Shown here in pieces: positions 54,274 to 63,579 of a stretch of 64,000 nucleotides of DNA (its first letter is position 1; each line of letters starts with the position of its first letter). The notes under the pieces are model-generated. The model was not told the DNA's origin. It did no database searches and saw nothing but the letters and a program-made list of their open reading frames with translations. The DNA is from Pseudarthrobacter oxydans (GTDB taxonomy: Bacteria; Actinomycetota; Actinomycetes; Actinomycetales; Micrococcaceae): assembly GCF_030812335.1 (NCBI RefSeq), contig NZ_JAUSSN010000007.1, positions 1 through 64,000 on the forward strand. The letters are read 5' to 3'. A program made the translations under genes and the position numbers.

Positions 54274-54921
54274 GTGAACGCACTCGACCAGGTTCCGCCG
54301 GATTTTCTCTTCGCCCTGGGAACCCTTCGGCAGGCACGAACCCGCAGTGAGCTGCGCCTGGAGGAGATCCCGGCGCCCGCGCGGCTGGCACCGTTCTCCG
54401 TCGCCCTCGGGGCGGAAGTGGTCGCCCCCGGCGCGGTGACGCCCTCCGGTGCCGTGCACGGCCCTGCGGCCGCGGCCCTGGCCCGTGCGTCCGGAAGCGA
54501 CGACATCGAGCTGGCCACCGGCCGCTTCATCCTGCTGCACGATCCCGACGGCTCCGCGGTCTGGGAGGGCGAGTTCCGCGTCGTCACCTACATCCGGGCC
54601 CAGCTGGAGCCGGAAATGGGCAACGACGAGATGCTCGGCTCCGTCGCGTGGGCCTGGCTTGTCGAGGCCCTCGAAAACCATGCCGCACCGTACCGCTCGG
54701 CCGGCGGCACCGCGACGCGGGTGCTGTCCGAAAGCTTCGGGACCCTCGCGGACCGGCCCAATTCCATCGACATCGAACTTCGCGCATCCTGGACTCCGGC
54801 CACCCCCGACATCAGCTCCCACCTTGAGGCCTGGTCCGACATGGTCTGCACCTTCGCCGGCCTTCCTCCGCTGCCCGAAGGCGTCACGCCGCTGCCGCGC
54901 TGGCGCCGCGGACCGGCCTGA
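54274..54921 (+). CDS. DUF3000 family protein
   Basis: 215 aa from GTG 54274. PPDFLFALGTLRQARTRSEL, RFILLHDPDGSAVWEGEFRV, ENHAAPYRSAGGTATRVLSE and RASWTP match the actinobacterial DUF3000 family. It nearly always precedes the ribonuclease D gene, as here (86 nt upstream). Its function is unknown; the fixed synteny suggests a link to RNA processing. Confidence 0.87.
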   Translation: MNALDQVPPDFLFALGTLRQARTRSELRLEEIPAPARLAPFSVALGAEVVAPGAVTPSGAVHGPAAAALARASGSDDIELATGRFILLHDPDGSAVWEGEFRVVTYIRAQLEPEMGNDEMLGSVAWAWLVEALENHAAPYRSAGGTATRVLSESFGTLADRPNSIDIELRASWTPATPDISSHLEAWSDMVCTFAGLPPLPEGVTPLPRWRRGPA

Positions 54922-55007
54922 GATTCGGCCCGCGCACCGGCGGAACCCGCTTCGTTTTGGCGGATGCGCGGCCCCCGGCACTGTGTTGTCGCTAAACTGA
55001 AGTCATC

Positions 55008-56435
55008 ATGACCCCTCATATTCCGGAAATCACCACCGCGGGCGCGGCCGCCAACACAGTGCCGAACAAGACCGAGGCGGCTGACACCACAGCCCACATC
55101 GCGGTGGACGGCTTCGACAGCCTGGTCCCCGAGATCATCGACCTCGATGCACCCCGCGACGGCGTGCCGCTCGTCATTGAAACGCAGTCCGGCCTGGAAC
55201 GCTGCGCCGCGGCCCTCGCCGCAGGCCACGGCCCCGCCGGGGTGGACGCCGAGCGGGCCTCCGGTTTCCGGTACGGCCAGCGCGCCTTCCTGGTCCAGAT
55301 CCGCCGGGAGGGTTCCGGCACCTGGCTGATCGATCCCGAACCCTTCGGGGACCTCTCCATCGTCAACGACGCCCTGCGCGGCGTCGAATGGATCCTGCAC
55401 GCGGCCAGCCAGGACCTGCCCTGCCTGTCCGAACTCGGCATGTGGCCGGACAAGCTCTTTGACACCGAGCTCGCCGCCCGCCTCGCCGGGCTTCCCCGCG
55501 TCGGGCTCGCCGCCGTGATCGAACAGCTCCTCGGCTTCGGCCTCGCGAAGGAACACTCCGCGGCAGACTGGTCCACCCGGCCGCTGCCCGAGCCCTGGCT
55601 GCGCTACGCGGCGCTCGACGTCGAGGTCCTCACCGAACTGCGCGAGGAACTCATTGAGCTCCTGGTCGCCGACGGCAAGCTGGAGTTCGCCGAACAGGAA
55701 TTCGCCGCCATCCTCGAGGCCGGGCAGGCGCCGCCCCGCATCGACCCGTGGCGCAAGACATCAGGTCTGCACCAGATCCGCGACCGGCGCCAGCTGGCCG
55801 CTGTCCGCGAGCTGTGGCTCGAGCGCGACTCGCTGGCGCAGAAGCGCGACGTCGCTCCCGGCCGGCTCATACCCGATTCCGCCCTCGTCGCCGCCGCCAA
55901 GGCCATGCCCGCCACCGTGCCCCAGCTGCTGGGCACCAAGGGCTTCCACGGCCGCGCCGCCCAGCGCGAGGCGCCGCGGTGGCTGCGCTGCATCAGCACC
56001 GCCCGCACCCTCGAGGAGCTCCCTCCCCTCCACCTGCCCACCAACGCTCCCCCGCCCCCGCGGGTCTGGGCCGACCGGGACCCGGAGGCCGCAGCCCGGC
56101 TCGCCACCGCCCGGCCGCTGCTGCAGGCCAAGGCCGAGGAGCTGAACATGCCGGTGGAGAACCTGCTGACGCCGGATTACCTCCGCCGCGTCTCCTGGCG
56201 CCCGCCGGTCGAGCCCAGCGAGGAAGGCATCGCCGAGGAACTCGCGAACCTGGGGGCCCGCCAGTGGCAGATCGAACTCGTGGCTCCCCTCATCACCGAG
56301 GCCTTCCAGAACCCGCAGCCGCTGCCGGTCAAGGAAGCCAGATCCGTGCCGGCCGCAACTGCAGCGGCTGCCGCAGCCCCCGCAGCGACCGCTTCCGCCA
56401 TGACGGCCGCCGCAGCACCGGACACGGCGCACTAG
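55008..56435 (+). CDS. rnd: ribonuclease D with HRDC domain
   Basis: 475 aa from ATG 55008. The 3'-5' exonuclease domain has the DEDDy acidic residues in GVDAERASGFRYGQR, HAASQDLPCLSELG and YAALDVEVL. HRDC region about residues 250-330 (LAAVRELWLERDSLAQKRDV, PGRLIPDSALV), then a second HRDC-like segment. The C-terminus is Ala-rich. It trims stable RNA 3' ends; the actinobacterial clade is often annotated simply as HRDC protein. Confidence 0.92.
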   Translation: MTPHIPEITTAGAAANTVPNKTEAADTTAHIAVDGFDSLVPEIIDLDAPRDGVPLVIETQSGLERCAAALAAGHGPAGVDAERASGFRYGQRAFLVQIRREGSGTWLIDPEPFGDLSIVNDALRGVEWILHAASQDLPCLSELGMWPDKLFDTELAARLAGLPRVGLAAVIEQLLGFGLAKEHSAADWSTRPLPEPWLRYAALDVEVLTELREELIELLVADGKLEFAEQEFAAILEAGQAPPRIDPWRKTSGLHQIRDRRQLAAVRELWLERDSLAQKRDVAPGRLIPDSALVAAAKAMPATVPQLLGTKGFHGRAAQREAPRWLRCISTARTLEELPPLHLPTNAPPPPRVWADRDPEAAARLATARPLLQAKAEELNMPVENLLTPDYLRRVSWRPPVEPSEEGIAEELANLGARQWQIELVAPLITEAFQNPQPLPVKEARSVPAATAAAAAAPAATASAMTAAAAPDTAH

Positions 56436-56502
56436 ACACGGCGCACTAGACCCGCCCGCCCGGTTGCCGAACTTTTCCTCCGGCGGCGCGCCACCGGACT
56501 CC

Positions 56503-56531
56503 TTGCCAGCTAAGTTACTGACGAGTAACAT
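56503..56531 (+). promoter_or_regulatory. promoter of the thiolase-fadB operon
   Basis: TTGCCA (56503-56508), exactly 17 nt, then TAACAT (56526-56531). The palindromic operator lies in the spacer and overlaps the -10. Confidence 0.7.
56514..56529 (+). promoter_or_regulatory. palindromic operator, likely TetR-family fatty-acid regulator site
   Basis: GTTACTGACGAGTAAC is a perfect 6-4-6 inverted repeat overlapping the -10 of the fatty-acid degradation promoter; a half site AGTAAC recurs at 56615-56620 next to the start codon. The position implies repression of beta-oxidation genes. The regulator is not in the window and its identity is inferred. Confidence 0.65.
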
Positions 56532-56622
56532 GTTGTCTGATGTCGCCCGGCCCCCTGCCGTCCCCTGGCTCCTTACGCCCGGGGCGCGGATCCGGCACCC
56601 ATGTCTCGATGAGGAGTAACAC

Positions 56623-57972
56623 GTGAGCCAGCCCCCCAGCAGCGGAAAACCCAGCAGCGGAGAACAGAGCAGCGCGAATCCCCGCACCGCGGGGCCCGGA
56701 ACCGCAGGTCGCCGCGCCGTCCGCGATATCGTTTTTGTCGACGGCGTCCGCACCCCGTTCGGCCGCGCCGGCGAGAAGGGCATCTACGCCGGAACGCGCG
56801 CCGACGACCTGGTCGTCAAATGCATCCGCGAACTGATGCGCCGCAACCCGTCCCTGCCGGCGGACCGGATCGACGAAGTGGCCATCGCGGCGACGACACA
56901 GACCGGCGACCAGGGCCTGACCATTGGCCGCACCGCCGCACTGCTGGCCGGACTGCCGCGGACCGTGCCGGGCTTTGCGATCGACCGGATGTGCGCCGGC
57001 GCCATGACGGCCGTGACCGCCACGGCGAGCGGCATCGGCTTCGGCGCCTACGACGTCGTGATCGCCGGCGGCGTCGAACACATGGGCAACCACCCGATGG
57101 GCGCCGGCGCGGACCCCAACCCGCGCTTTATGTCCGAACGGATCGTGGACCCGGCGGCCCTGAACATGGGCAACACCGCCGAGAACCTGCACGACCGCTT
57201 CCCGGCCATCACCAAGGACCGCACCGACGCCTACGCCGTCGCCTCCCAGGACAAGCTCGCTGCCGCTTACGCCAGGGACCAGATCCAGCCGGACCTGGTG
57301 CCCGTCGCCACGATGAAACCGGGACAGGGCTGGACGGTAAACACGGTGGACGAGCCGCCGCGGCCGGGCACCTCGGTGCACGACCTCGCCGCACTCAAGA
57401 CCCCGTTCCGCGCCCACGGCCGGGTCACCGCGGGCAACGCCGCCGGACTCAACGACGGCGCCACCGCCGCCCTGCTGGCCTCCGCCGACGCCGCCGAGGA
57501 ACTGGGGCTGACGGTCAAGATGCGCCTGGTCAGCTACGCCTTCGCCGGCGTCGAACCGGAAGTCATGGGCATCGGCCCGGTCCCGGCCACGGAAAAGGCC
57601 CTCAAGAACGCCGGGCTGGGCATCGGGGACATCGGCCTGTTCGAAATCAACGAGGCCTTCGCCGTCCAGGTGCTCAGCTTCCTGGACCACTTCGGCATCG
57701 CCGACGACGACCCCCGGGTCAACCGCTACGGCGGGGCGATCGCCGTCGGGCACCCGCTTGCGTCCTCGGGCGTGCGGCTGATGAACCAGCTGGCCCGCCA
57801 GTTCGAGGAGGACCCCTCGGTCCGCTTCGGCATGACCACGATGTGCATCGGTCTGGGCATGGGCGCCACCGTGATCTGGGAAAACCCGCACCACGCCGCC
57901 TACGGCCTCGCCCTTGACCCCGCCACCACCCAGACGACCGCCACCACCACCGAGACTGGAGCCGCAGCATGA
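56623..57972 (+). CDS. fadA: acetyl-CoA acyltransferase (thiolase), beta-oxidation
   Basis: 449 aa from GTG 56623, with GAGGAG 6 nt upstream. The acyl-carrying Cys is in FAIDRMCAGAMTAV, the His/Asn loop is EINEAFAVQ, GGAIAVGHPLASSGVR holds the second active His, and the general-base Cys is in MTTMCIGLGMGA. The N-terminal 30 residues are Ser/Pro-rich and disordered. It releases acetyl-CoA from 3-ketoacyl-CoA and makes a complex with FadB; its stop overlaps the fadB ATG by 4 nt. Confidence 0.93.
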   Translation: MSQPPSSGKPSSGEQSSANPRTAGPGTAGRRAVRDIVFVDGVRTPFGRAGEKGIYAGTRADDLVVKCIRELMRRNPSLPADRIDEVAIAATTQTGDQGLTIGRTAALLAGLPRTVPGFAIDRMCAGAMTAVTATASGIGFGAYDVVIAGGVEHMGNHPMGAGADPNPRFMSERIVDPAALNMGNTAENLHDRFPAITKDRTDAYAVASQDKLAAAYARDQIQPDLVPVATMKPGQGWTVNTVDEPPRPGTSVHDLAALKTPFRAHGRVTAGNAAGLNDGATAALLASADAAEELGLTVKMRLVSYAFAGVEPEVMGIGPVPATEKALKNAGLGIGDIGLFEINEAFAVQVLSFLDHFGIADDDPRVNRYGGAIAVGHPLASSGVRLMNQLARQFEEDPSVRFGMTTMCIGLGMGATVIWENPHHAAYGLALDPATTQTTATTTETGAAA

Positions 57973-60164
57973 GCGCCGCCGATTTCCGCAAGCTTGCCGA
58001 CCTCTTCCCGAACGAGACGGTCACCCACTCCTACGTCCAGGACATCGAACTGCCCGCCGCAGGTGGGAAGACGGCTGACGGCAAGAGCCCCGGCACTTTC
58101 GCCCTGGTCACGCTGGACAACGGCCTGGACCACTCCAAGCCCACCACGCTGGGCCCCAACACCCTGATCGAGCTCGGCACCGTCCTGGAAGGACTCAAGG
58201 AGCGTGCCGCCCGCGGCGAGATCGTCGGTGTCGGCGTCACCGGCAAACCCTACTTCCTGGTCGCCGGCGCTGACCTGTCCACGGTCAAGTCGATCAGCGG
58301 CCGCGAGCACGGCCTCTGGATGGCCCAGCTCGGCCACGACGTCTACGGCACGCTGGCGAACCTGGGCGTGCCCAGCTTCGCCTTCATCAACGGCCTCGCC
58401 CTCGGCGGCGGGCTGGAGATCGCCCTGCAGTCCACCTACCGCACCGTGTCCACCGGCGCCGGGGCCCTGGCCCTGCCCGAGGCGTTCATCGGGCTCATCC
58501 CCGGCTGGGGCGGGGTGTACATCCTGCCGCGGCTGATCGGGCCGGAAAACGCCGTCAAGGTGATGATCGAGAACCCGCTGAGCAACAACCGGACGCTGAC
58601 CGGTCCGCAGGCGTTCAAACTGGGCATGGCGGATGCCCTGTTCGAGCCCGCCGACTTCGTCGAACAGTCCGTCGCCTGGGCCGCGCAGGTCATCGCGGGC
58701 GCGGCGAGCCCGGCACGCGCCAACGCCGTCGATCCCTCCACCCCGGAGGTCGCCGCCCGCTGGGCCGGCGCCATCGCCGCCGGCCGGGCCTTCGTGGAGG
58801 CCAAAACCTCCAACGCCTCCCCGGCACCGGCCAAGGTCCTCGAGGTGATGGAAGCCAACCGCACGCTGACGCAGGCACAGTCCGCGGAGCTGGAATGCGA
58901 GACGCTCGCGGACCTGATGCAGACCGACGAGTTCCGATCCACCGTCTACGCCTTCCTGGACCTCGTGCAGCGCCGGTCCAAGCGCCCCGCCGGCGCCCCG
59001 GACCGCAAGCTGGCCCGCCCGGTGACCAAGATCGGCGTCGTGGGCGCCGGCCTGATGGCCAGCCAGCTCGCCCTGCTCTTCGCCCGCCAGCTCAAGGTGC
59101 CCGTGGTGATGACCGATATCGACCAGGCCCGGGTGGACAAGGGCGTGGGCTACGTGCACGCCGAGGTGGACAAACTGCTGCAGAAGGGCCGGATCAGCCC
59201 CGACGCCGCCAACCGGACCCGGGCGCTCGTCACCGGATCGGTCTCCAAGGAGGCCTTCGCCGACGCCGACTTCGTGATCGAGGCGGTGTTCGAGGAGCTC
59301 AACGTCAAGAAGCAGGTCTTCAAGGAAGTCGAGGCGATTGTTTCCGCCGAGTGCATCCTCGCCACCAACACCTCCTCGCTGTCCGTCACCGCCATGGCCG
59401 AAGACCTGGAGCATCCGGAGCGCCTGGTGGGCTTCCACTTCTTCAACCCCGTGGCCGTGATGCCGCTGCTGGAAATTGTCCGCGCCCCCAGGACCGACGA
59501 CGCCGTGCTGGCCACCGCGTTCGAGCTCGCCAAGGGCCTCAAAAAGTCCGCCGTTCTCGTCAAGGACGCGCCCGCGTTCGTGGTCAACCGCCTCCTGCTG
59601 CGGCTCATGGGCGAAGTCACCGCCGCGTTCGACGAGGGCACCCCGGCCGAGGTGGCGGACAACGCGCTGCGCCCGATGGGACTGCCGATGACGCCCTTCG
59701 TCCTCGGCGCCATGGTGGGGCTGCCGGTCGCACAGCACGTCCAGGAGTCCCTGCACGCCGCGTTCGGGGACCGTTTCCCGGTCTCGCGGAACCTGCAGAA
59801 ACTCATCGACAGCGGGGTGAAGTCCATCTGGGCCGTGCAGAACGGAACCCCGGAAAAGGGACCGGACGGGAAGCCCTTCATCCCCGCCGAAACCCTCGCC
59901 CTGATGTCCTTCGGCGACACACCCTCCACCGGCGAGGAGGTGCTGCGCCGCACGCAGGACGCCCTGGCCGAGGAAATCGGCCTGATGCTGGACGAACGCG
60001 TGGTCGCCGGCCCGGAGGACATCGACCTCTGCATGATCCTCGGGGCGGGCTGGCCGATGTTCCTGGGCGGCATCACCCCGTACCTGGACCGGGTCGGAGC
60101 CTCCGAGCGCGTCAACGGCCGGAAGTTCCTGGCGCCCGGCGTGGCGTCCGAACCGGCCGCCTGA
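57969..60164 (+). CDS. fadB: multifunctional enoyl-CoA hydratase / 3-hydroxyacyl-CoA dehydrogenase
   Basis: 731 aa; ATG 57969 overlaps the fadA stop. The N-terminal crotonase domain (about 1-300) has the oxyanion motifs VAGADLSTV and NGLALGGGLEIALQ, and Glu in ALPEAFIGLIPGWGG. The dehydrogenase domain (about 340-530) has the NAD motif KIGVVGAGLMASQLALLFA and FHFFNPVAVMPLLEIV. The C-terminal helical dimerisation domains complete the alpha-subunit plan of the trifunctional system. Cytoplasmic; controlled with fadA. Confidence 0.94.
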   Translation: MSAADFRKLADLFPNETVTHSYVQDIELPAAGGKTADGKSPGTFALVTLDNGLDHSKPTTLGPNTLIELGTVLEGLKERAARGEIVGVGVTGKPYFLVAGADLSTVKSISGREHGLWMAQLGHDVYGTLANLGVPSFAFINGLALGGGLEIALQSTYRTVSTGAGALALPEAFIGLIPGWGGVYILPRLIGPENAVKVMIENPLSNNRTLTGPQAFKLGMADALFEPADFVEQSVAWAAQVIAGAASPARANAVDPSTPEVAARWAGAIAAGRAFVEAKTSNASPAPAKVLEVMEANRTLTQAQSAELECETLADLMQTDEFRSTVYAFLDLVQRRSKRPAGAPDRKLARPVTKIGVVGAGLMASQLALLFARQLKVPVVMTDIDQARVDKGVGYVHAEVDKLLQKGRISPDAANRTRALVTGSVSKEAFADADFVIEAVFEELNVKKQVFKEVEAIVSAECILATNTSSLSVTAMAEDLEHPERLVGFHFFNPVAVMPLLEIVRAPRTDDAVLATAFELAKGLKKSAVLVKDAPAFVVNRLLLRLMGEVTAAFDEGTPAEVADNALRPMGLPMTPFVLGAMVGLPVAQHVQESLHAAFGDRFPVSRNLQKLIDSGVKSIWAVQNGTPEKGPDGKPFIPAETLALMSFGDTPSTGEEVLRRTQDALAEEIGLMLDERVVAGPEDIDLCMILGAGWPMFLGGITPYLDRVGASERVNGRKFLAPGVASEPAA

Positions 60165-60226
60165 CCGAGCCGCACCTGTCCCGGGCCTGATCCGGGCCTG
60201 CTTTTAGGGCTGCACCGCCAACCGCC

Positions 60227-60263
60227 GCCGCCGTCCGCACTCCTGACGAGTGCGGGCGGCGGC
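60227..60263. terminator. hairpin between convergent fadB and the ECF operon
   Basis: GCCGCCGTCCGCACTC pairs with GAGTGCGGGCGGCGGC (15 Watson-Crick pairs and one G-U) around a 5-nt loop. No T tract on the plus side; GC-rich factor-independent termination is uncertain. The rest of 60165-60272 is empty. Confidence 0.65.
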
Positions 60264-60272
60264 GCCGCTATG

Positions 60273-61889
60273 TCAGCCTTCCCGCAGCCTCCCGCCGTCG
60301 AGCGCCAGGACACGGTGCGCCGTGGCCCGGGCATAGGCGGCATCGTGGGTGACCAGTACGACGGCGGCGCCCCGCGCCGCCGCGGCGGCCACGGCGTGGT
60401 CCAGCCGTTCGAGGCCATGACGGTCCAGCCCCACCGTTGGCTCGTCCAGGGCGAGCACGGCCGGGCAGCGGGCCAGGACCGTGGCCAGGGCGAGCAGCCG
60501 CTGCTGGGAGGCCGGCAGCTCCGCCGGGTGCGACTGCGCGGCCCCCGACAGCCCGACGGCCTCCAGCGCCTCGTGCGCCCTGGCGCCGGCGCCCCTGCCA
60601 TGCAGCCGCCGGAGCCCGAAGCTGGCCTCCCGCAGCACCGTCCGCTCGAACAGCTGGTCGCGGGGATGCTGGAAGAGCAGGCCGACCGAGGCGGCGATAC
60701 GGCCGGTCGGGGTCCCGGCGATGCTGCGTCCCTGGACGCGCACTTCCCCGGTGTGCGGTCGCAGCAGTCCGTTGAGGTGGCGCAGCAGTGTGGATTTGCC
60801 GGCCCCGTTCGGGCCGGTGACCGCCACGATCTCCCCCGGCCGAACCGTGAGCCCCAGGTCCCGCAGCAGCGGCTCCCGCGCGGCGTCGCCGGTCCCGGGG
60901 TAGCCGAACCCGAGGCCCTCCAGTTCCAGCACGGGTGCGGCCCCGGGCTCGGGCGCGCTTGCCCGGACGGCGGGCACGGTGTGGATGACCCTGGGCAGCA
61001 CGGTCCCGGTCCGGGCCAGTTCCGCGGACCGGATCAGTTCCCGGGGCAGGCCGCTCGCGGAAGCGGTGCCGCCGTCGAGGATGATCCAGTGCCCGGCGGA
61101 GCGGGCGAGCCCGTCGGCGGACTGGCTCAGCAGCACAACGGCAGTTCCGGCGCCGGTGAGCCGGTTGATCAGGTCCCGGACCTGGATGATGCCCGCGGCG
61201 TCCAGGGAGGCGAGCGGTTCGTCAAGGACCAGCACCCCGGGGTTCTGGATGACGGCGCAGGCCATGGCCAGCCGCCGCAGTTCACCGCCGGACAGGGTGG
61301 CGGGATCCCGGGCCAGGAGCGCGGTGAGGCCGGTCAGCTCTGCCGTTCCCGCCACGGCGCGGAGCATGTCGGGCCGCGGGGTGCCGCGGTTTTCCAGTCC
61401 GAAGGCGAGCTCCTCGGCCACAGTGGAGCGGACCGTGGAGAGCATGGCGGCCGCGTCCTGGGGGACGTAGCCCACCCGGGTGGACCAGGCGGAGGGATTG
61501 ATCCGGGGGTCGTCCTCGAGGCCCCGGAACGTCAGCGGTTCCCCGGCCAGCGTCAGCGATCCGGTGAGGGTTCCGGAGTGTCCGGGCCGGTGCCAGCCGG
61601 CCAGCAGCTTGCCCAGGGTGGTCTTGCCGCTCCCGGAACCGCCGAGGACCGCCGTCAGGATGCCCGGACGGATACTGAGATCGAGGCCGTGCAGCGCGGG
61701 GGTGGCCTCGCCGTGGAAGCTGAAGCTGCCGATCCGGGCGGCCAGCGCGGCGCCAGTGGCGGCAACCGCGCCGGCGGGGGCGGGCGCGGTTGCGGCGGCG
61801 GCGGCGGCGGCAAGCACTGAGGAGGTTGCGGCGGCGGCGGCGGCAAGCACTGAGGCGGCGGTGGCGGCAGCGGGCTCCGTGGCTGTCAT
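60273..61889 (-). CDS. ECF transporter ATPase, two fused ABC domains (EcfAA')
   Basis: 538 aa; ATG 61889 overlaps the ecfT stop (ATGA). ABC domain 1 (about 50-280): Walker A GGSGSGKTTLGKLL, signature LSGGELRRLAMA, Walker B VLVLDEPLASLD. ABC domain 2 (about 305-535): Walker A TGPNGAGKSTLLRHL, degenerate signature LPASQQRLLALAT, Walker B VLALDEPTVGLD and His-loop VLVTHD. The N-terminus is an Ala tract from a GCG slippage repeat. It drives an energy-coupling-factor importer. A fused double ATPase is common in actinobacteria. Confidence 0.9.
   Translation of the reverse strand: MTATEPAAATAASVLAAAAAATSSVLAAAAAAATAPAPAGAVAATGAALAARIGSFSFHGEATPALHGLDLSIRPGILTAVLGGSGSGKTTLGKLLAGWHRPGHSGTLTGSLTLAGEPLTFRGLEDDPRINPSAWSTRVGYVPQDAAAMLSTVRSTVAEELAFGLENRGTPRPDMLRAVAGTAELTGLTALLARDPATLSGGELRRLAMACAVIQNPGVLVLDEPLASLDAAGIIQVRDLINRLTGAGTAVVLLSQSADGLARSAGHWIILDGGTASASGLPRELIRSAELARTGTVLPRVIHTVPAVRASAPEPGAAPVLELEGLGFGYPGTGDAAREPLLRDLGLTVRPGEIVAVTGPNGAGKSTLLRHLNGLLRPHTGEVRVQGRSIAGTPTGRIAASVGLLFQHPRDQLFERTVLREASFGLRRLHGRGAGARAHEALEAVGLSGAAQSHPAELPASQQRLLALATVLARCPAVLALDEPTVGLDRHGLERLDHAVAAAAARGAAVVLVTHDAAYARATAHRVLALDGGRLREG
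61789..61857 (-). repeat. GC-triplet tandem repeat coding Ala tract
   Basis: Two units (about 36 and 33 nt) each carry a (GCG)n run and CAAGCACTGAGG; they differ by one GCG triplet. They encode the poly-Ala N-terminus of the ATPase (VLAAAAAATSSVLAAAAA), where the length can vary without frameshift. Confidence 0.75.
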
Positions 61890-62650
61890 ACGGGCCCCGC
61901 GCCGGGCCAGGAGGCCACGAGCCGGAGTGCCACGGCTGCGGCGGTGAGCAGCAGCATCGCGGTGCGAAGCCTGCGCTGGGCGGGCGGGTCGGTGACCTGG
62001 CGGTAGCTGGTCCGGGGACCCGCTGCGCCGAAGCCGCGCGCGTCGAGCGCCTGGGCGCGGTTGCCGGACTCCTCGATCAGGCCCAGCACCAGCGGGACCA
62101 TCTGCAGCCGGACGGCGGCGAGCCTCGGCAACACCCCGCCGCGGAGCACCAGGCCGCGCGACTCCTGCGCTGCCCTGATGCGCTCCAGTCGGCCGGCCAT
62201 GGCCGGCAGCAGGGTGAGGGCGGAGGCCAGGACGAAGCCGAACTGCGGCGGCAGCCCCCGCGCGGCCAGCGCCGCGACGAGGTCGGGGGCGCTGACGGTG
62301 AAGGAGAAGAGCAGCAGCACCAGCACGCAGGCGCCCGTGCGGGTGCCTGCCTCCCAGGCGAAGGCCAGGCCTTCCGCCGTGACCCGGGCGGGCCCCCATG
62401 CCGCCAGGACGGTGCGGCCCTCCGGGAAGAACAGCCCGTGCAGCAGCAGCAGGGACAGGCCCAGCGGAAGCAGCACCGCCGCGGCCGTGCCCAGCACCCG
62501 CCGCCCGGCGCCGGCGCGTCGGGCCAGCACGACGGCCGCGAGGGCTACCGCGAGCGACAGCGGCCAGGTGCCGGCCGCCGTCGTGATCACCGCGGTGCAG
62601 CCGGCTGCCGTCAGCGACGTCAGCGGATGGAGGGTGGAGGGCGCTCTCAT
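61886..62650 (-). CDS. ECF transporter transmembrane component (EcfT/CbiQ type)
   Basis: 254 aa from ATG 62650. Five to six hydrophobic segments are seen (TAVITTAAGTWPLSLAVALA; LPLGLSLLLLHGLFF; GACVLVLLLFSFTVSAPDLV; FVLASALTLLPAMA; LLLTAAAVALRLVAS), with the two coupling-helix motifs AAQESRGL and ALDARGFG that dock the ATPases. It links the S component to the ATPase pair. Downstream of the S-component gene by 12 nt. Confidence 0.9.
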   Translation of the reverse strand: MRAPSTLHPLTSLTAAGCTAVITTAAGTWPLSLAVALAAVVLARRAGAGRRVLGTAAAVLLPLGLSLLLLHGLFFPEGRTVLAAWGPARVTAEGLAFAWEAGTRTGACVLVLLLFSFTVSAPDLVAALAARGLPPQFGFVLASALTLLPAMAGRLERIRAAQESRGLVLRGGVLPRLAAVRLQMVPLVLGLIEESGNRAQALDARGFGAAGPRTSYRQVTDPPAQRRLRTAMLLLTAAAVALRLVASWPGAGPV

Positions 62651-62662
62651 CGGGTGCCGTCC

Positions 62663-63517
62663 TCAGGCTTCGGGCGTTGCCGGCCCCTTGCCGGCGAGCA
62701 CCCGGAAGCGCCGCACGAAGGGGAACTGGAAGCTGGTGCGGCGCGGCAGGGCGTAGACCAGCAGCGCGACAATCGCGAAGACGATGGCCTTGTCCATCGG
62801 GTCCGAGATCAGCGCCTGCTTGGTGATGGCTGCGAGCAGGGTGTCTCCCATGGCGCGGAACGCGCTGACGACGGCTCCGGTGCCGAGGCCCGCGGTGCCG
62901 CCAAAGACGAAGGCTGCGATCGGGGCGGAGACGACGCCGGCGAGGATGCCGGTGACGAAACCGGCCACCGGTGCCAGGTAGAAGCGGCGGAACAGACCGC
63001 CGCGGGCTGCCAGTCCGGCGAGGAAGCCGATCAGCGCCGCCCCGGCCGCGAAGGGCAGCACGGTCGGGTTGAAGAAGGACCAGACGATGCTGCTGAGGGC
63101 GCCCGTGGCGGCTCCCGCCGCCGGGCCGGCGAGGACGGCGATCAGGACGGTGCCGATGGCGTCGAAGTAGAACGGCAGCCCCGTGCTGCCCATCAGCTGG
63201 CCCAGGACCACGTTCAGGACGAGCGCTACCGGCATCAGCACCAGGGTGGACGTGGGCAGGACCGGAAGTGCCGCGGCGATCAGCAGGACCGCGCCGAGCA
63301 GGAACCCGCCGAGGGCCACGAGCGCGGAGAAGCTGGCCGGTCCGTTGGCGATGTCCGCAGGCTGGGTGAGGACAAGGAAGATGTAGGTGGCCGCGATCGA
63401 GACGGCGCCGGCGAGCTCCAGCAAGCGACGGTTGCGCCGTGCCTTGGCTGTGCCGGCGGCGCTCCCGGCGCCGGGGCCGGTTCCGGTGGCAGGGAGGATC
63501 AGGGACTGCTGTGACAT
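62663..63517 (-). CDS. ECF transporter S component
   Basis: 284 aa from ATG 63517. Six or seven hydrophobic segments are seen (LLELAGAVSIAATYIFLVLT; ALVALGGFLLGAVLLIAAAL; VLMPVALVLNVVLGQLMG; DAIGTVLIAVLAGPAAGAAT; VAGFVTGILAGVVSAPIAAF; KAIVFAIVALLVYALP), typical of the substrate-binding S unit. FYFDAIGTVLIAVLAG resembles S components of the QueT/unassigned class, so the ligand is unknown. The adjacent nucleoside hydrolase hints at a nucleoside or base. No riboswitch is apparent in the 62 nt to the neighbouring gene. Confidence 0.85.
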   Translation of the reverse strand: MSQQSLILPATGTGPGAGSAAGTAKARRNRRLLELAGAVSIAATYIFLVLTQPADIANGPASFSALVALGGFLLGAVLLIAAALPVLPTSTLVLMPVALVLNVVLGQLMGSTGLPFYFDAIGTVLIAVLAGPAAGAATGALSSIVWSFFNPTVLPFAAGAALIGFLAGLAARGGLFRRFYLAPVAGFVTGILAGVVSAPIAAFVFGGTAGLGTGAVVSAFRAMGDTLLAAITKQALISDPMDKAIVFAIVALLVYALPRRTSFQFPFVRRFRVLAGKGPATPEA

Positions 63518-63579
63518 GGGGATGGTCCTTCGGTGGGGGCTGCAACATCCGCCTATGTCACCTCGGCGCAGCTACCATC

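Noticed and set aside
61890..63548. N-terminal extension of the ECF ATPase to over 1000 residues
   Set aside because: The extension is antisense-like noise across ecfT and the S component; the ATPase proper starts at ATG 61889, which overlaps the ecfT stop.
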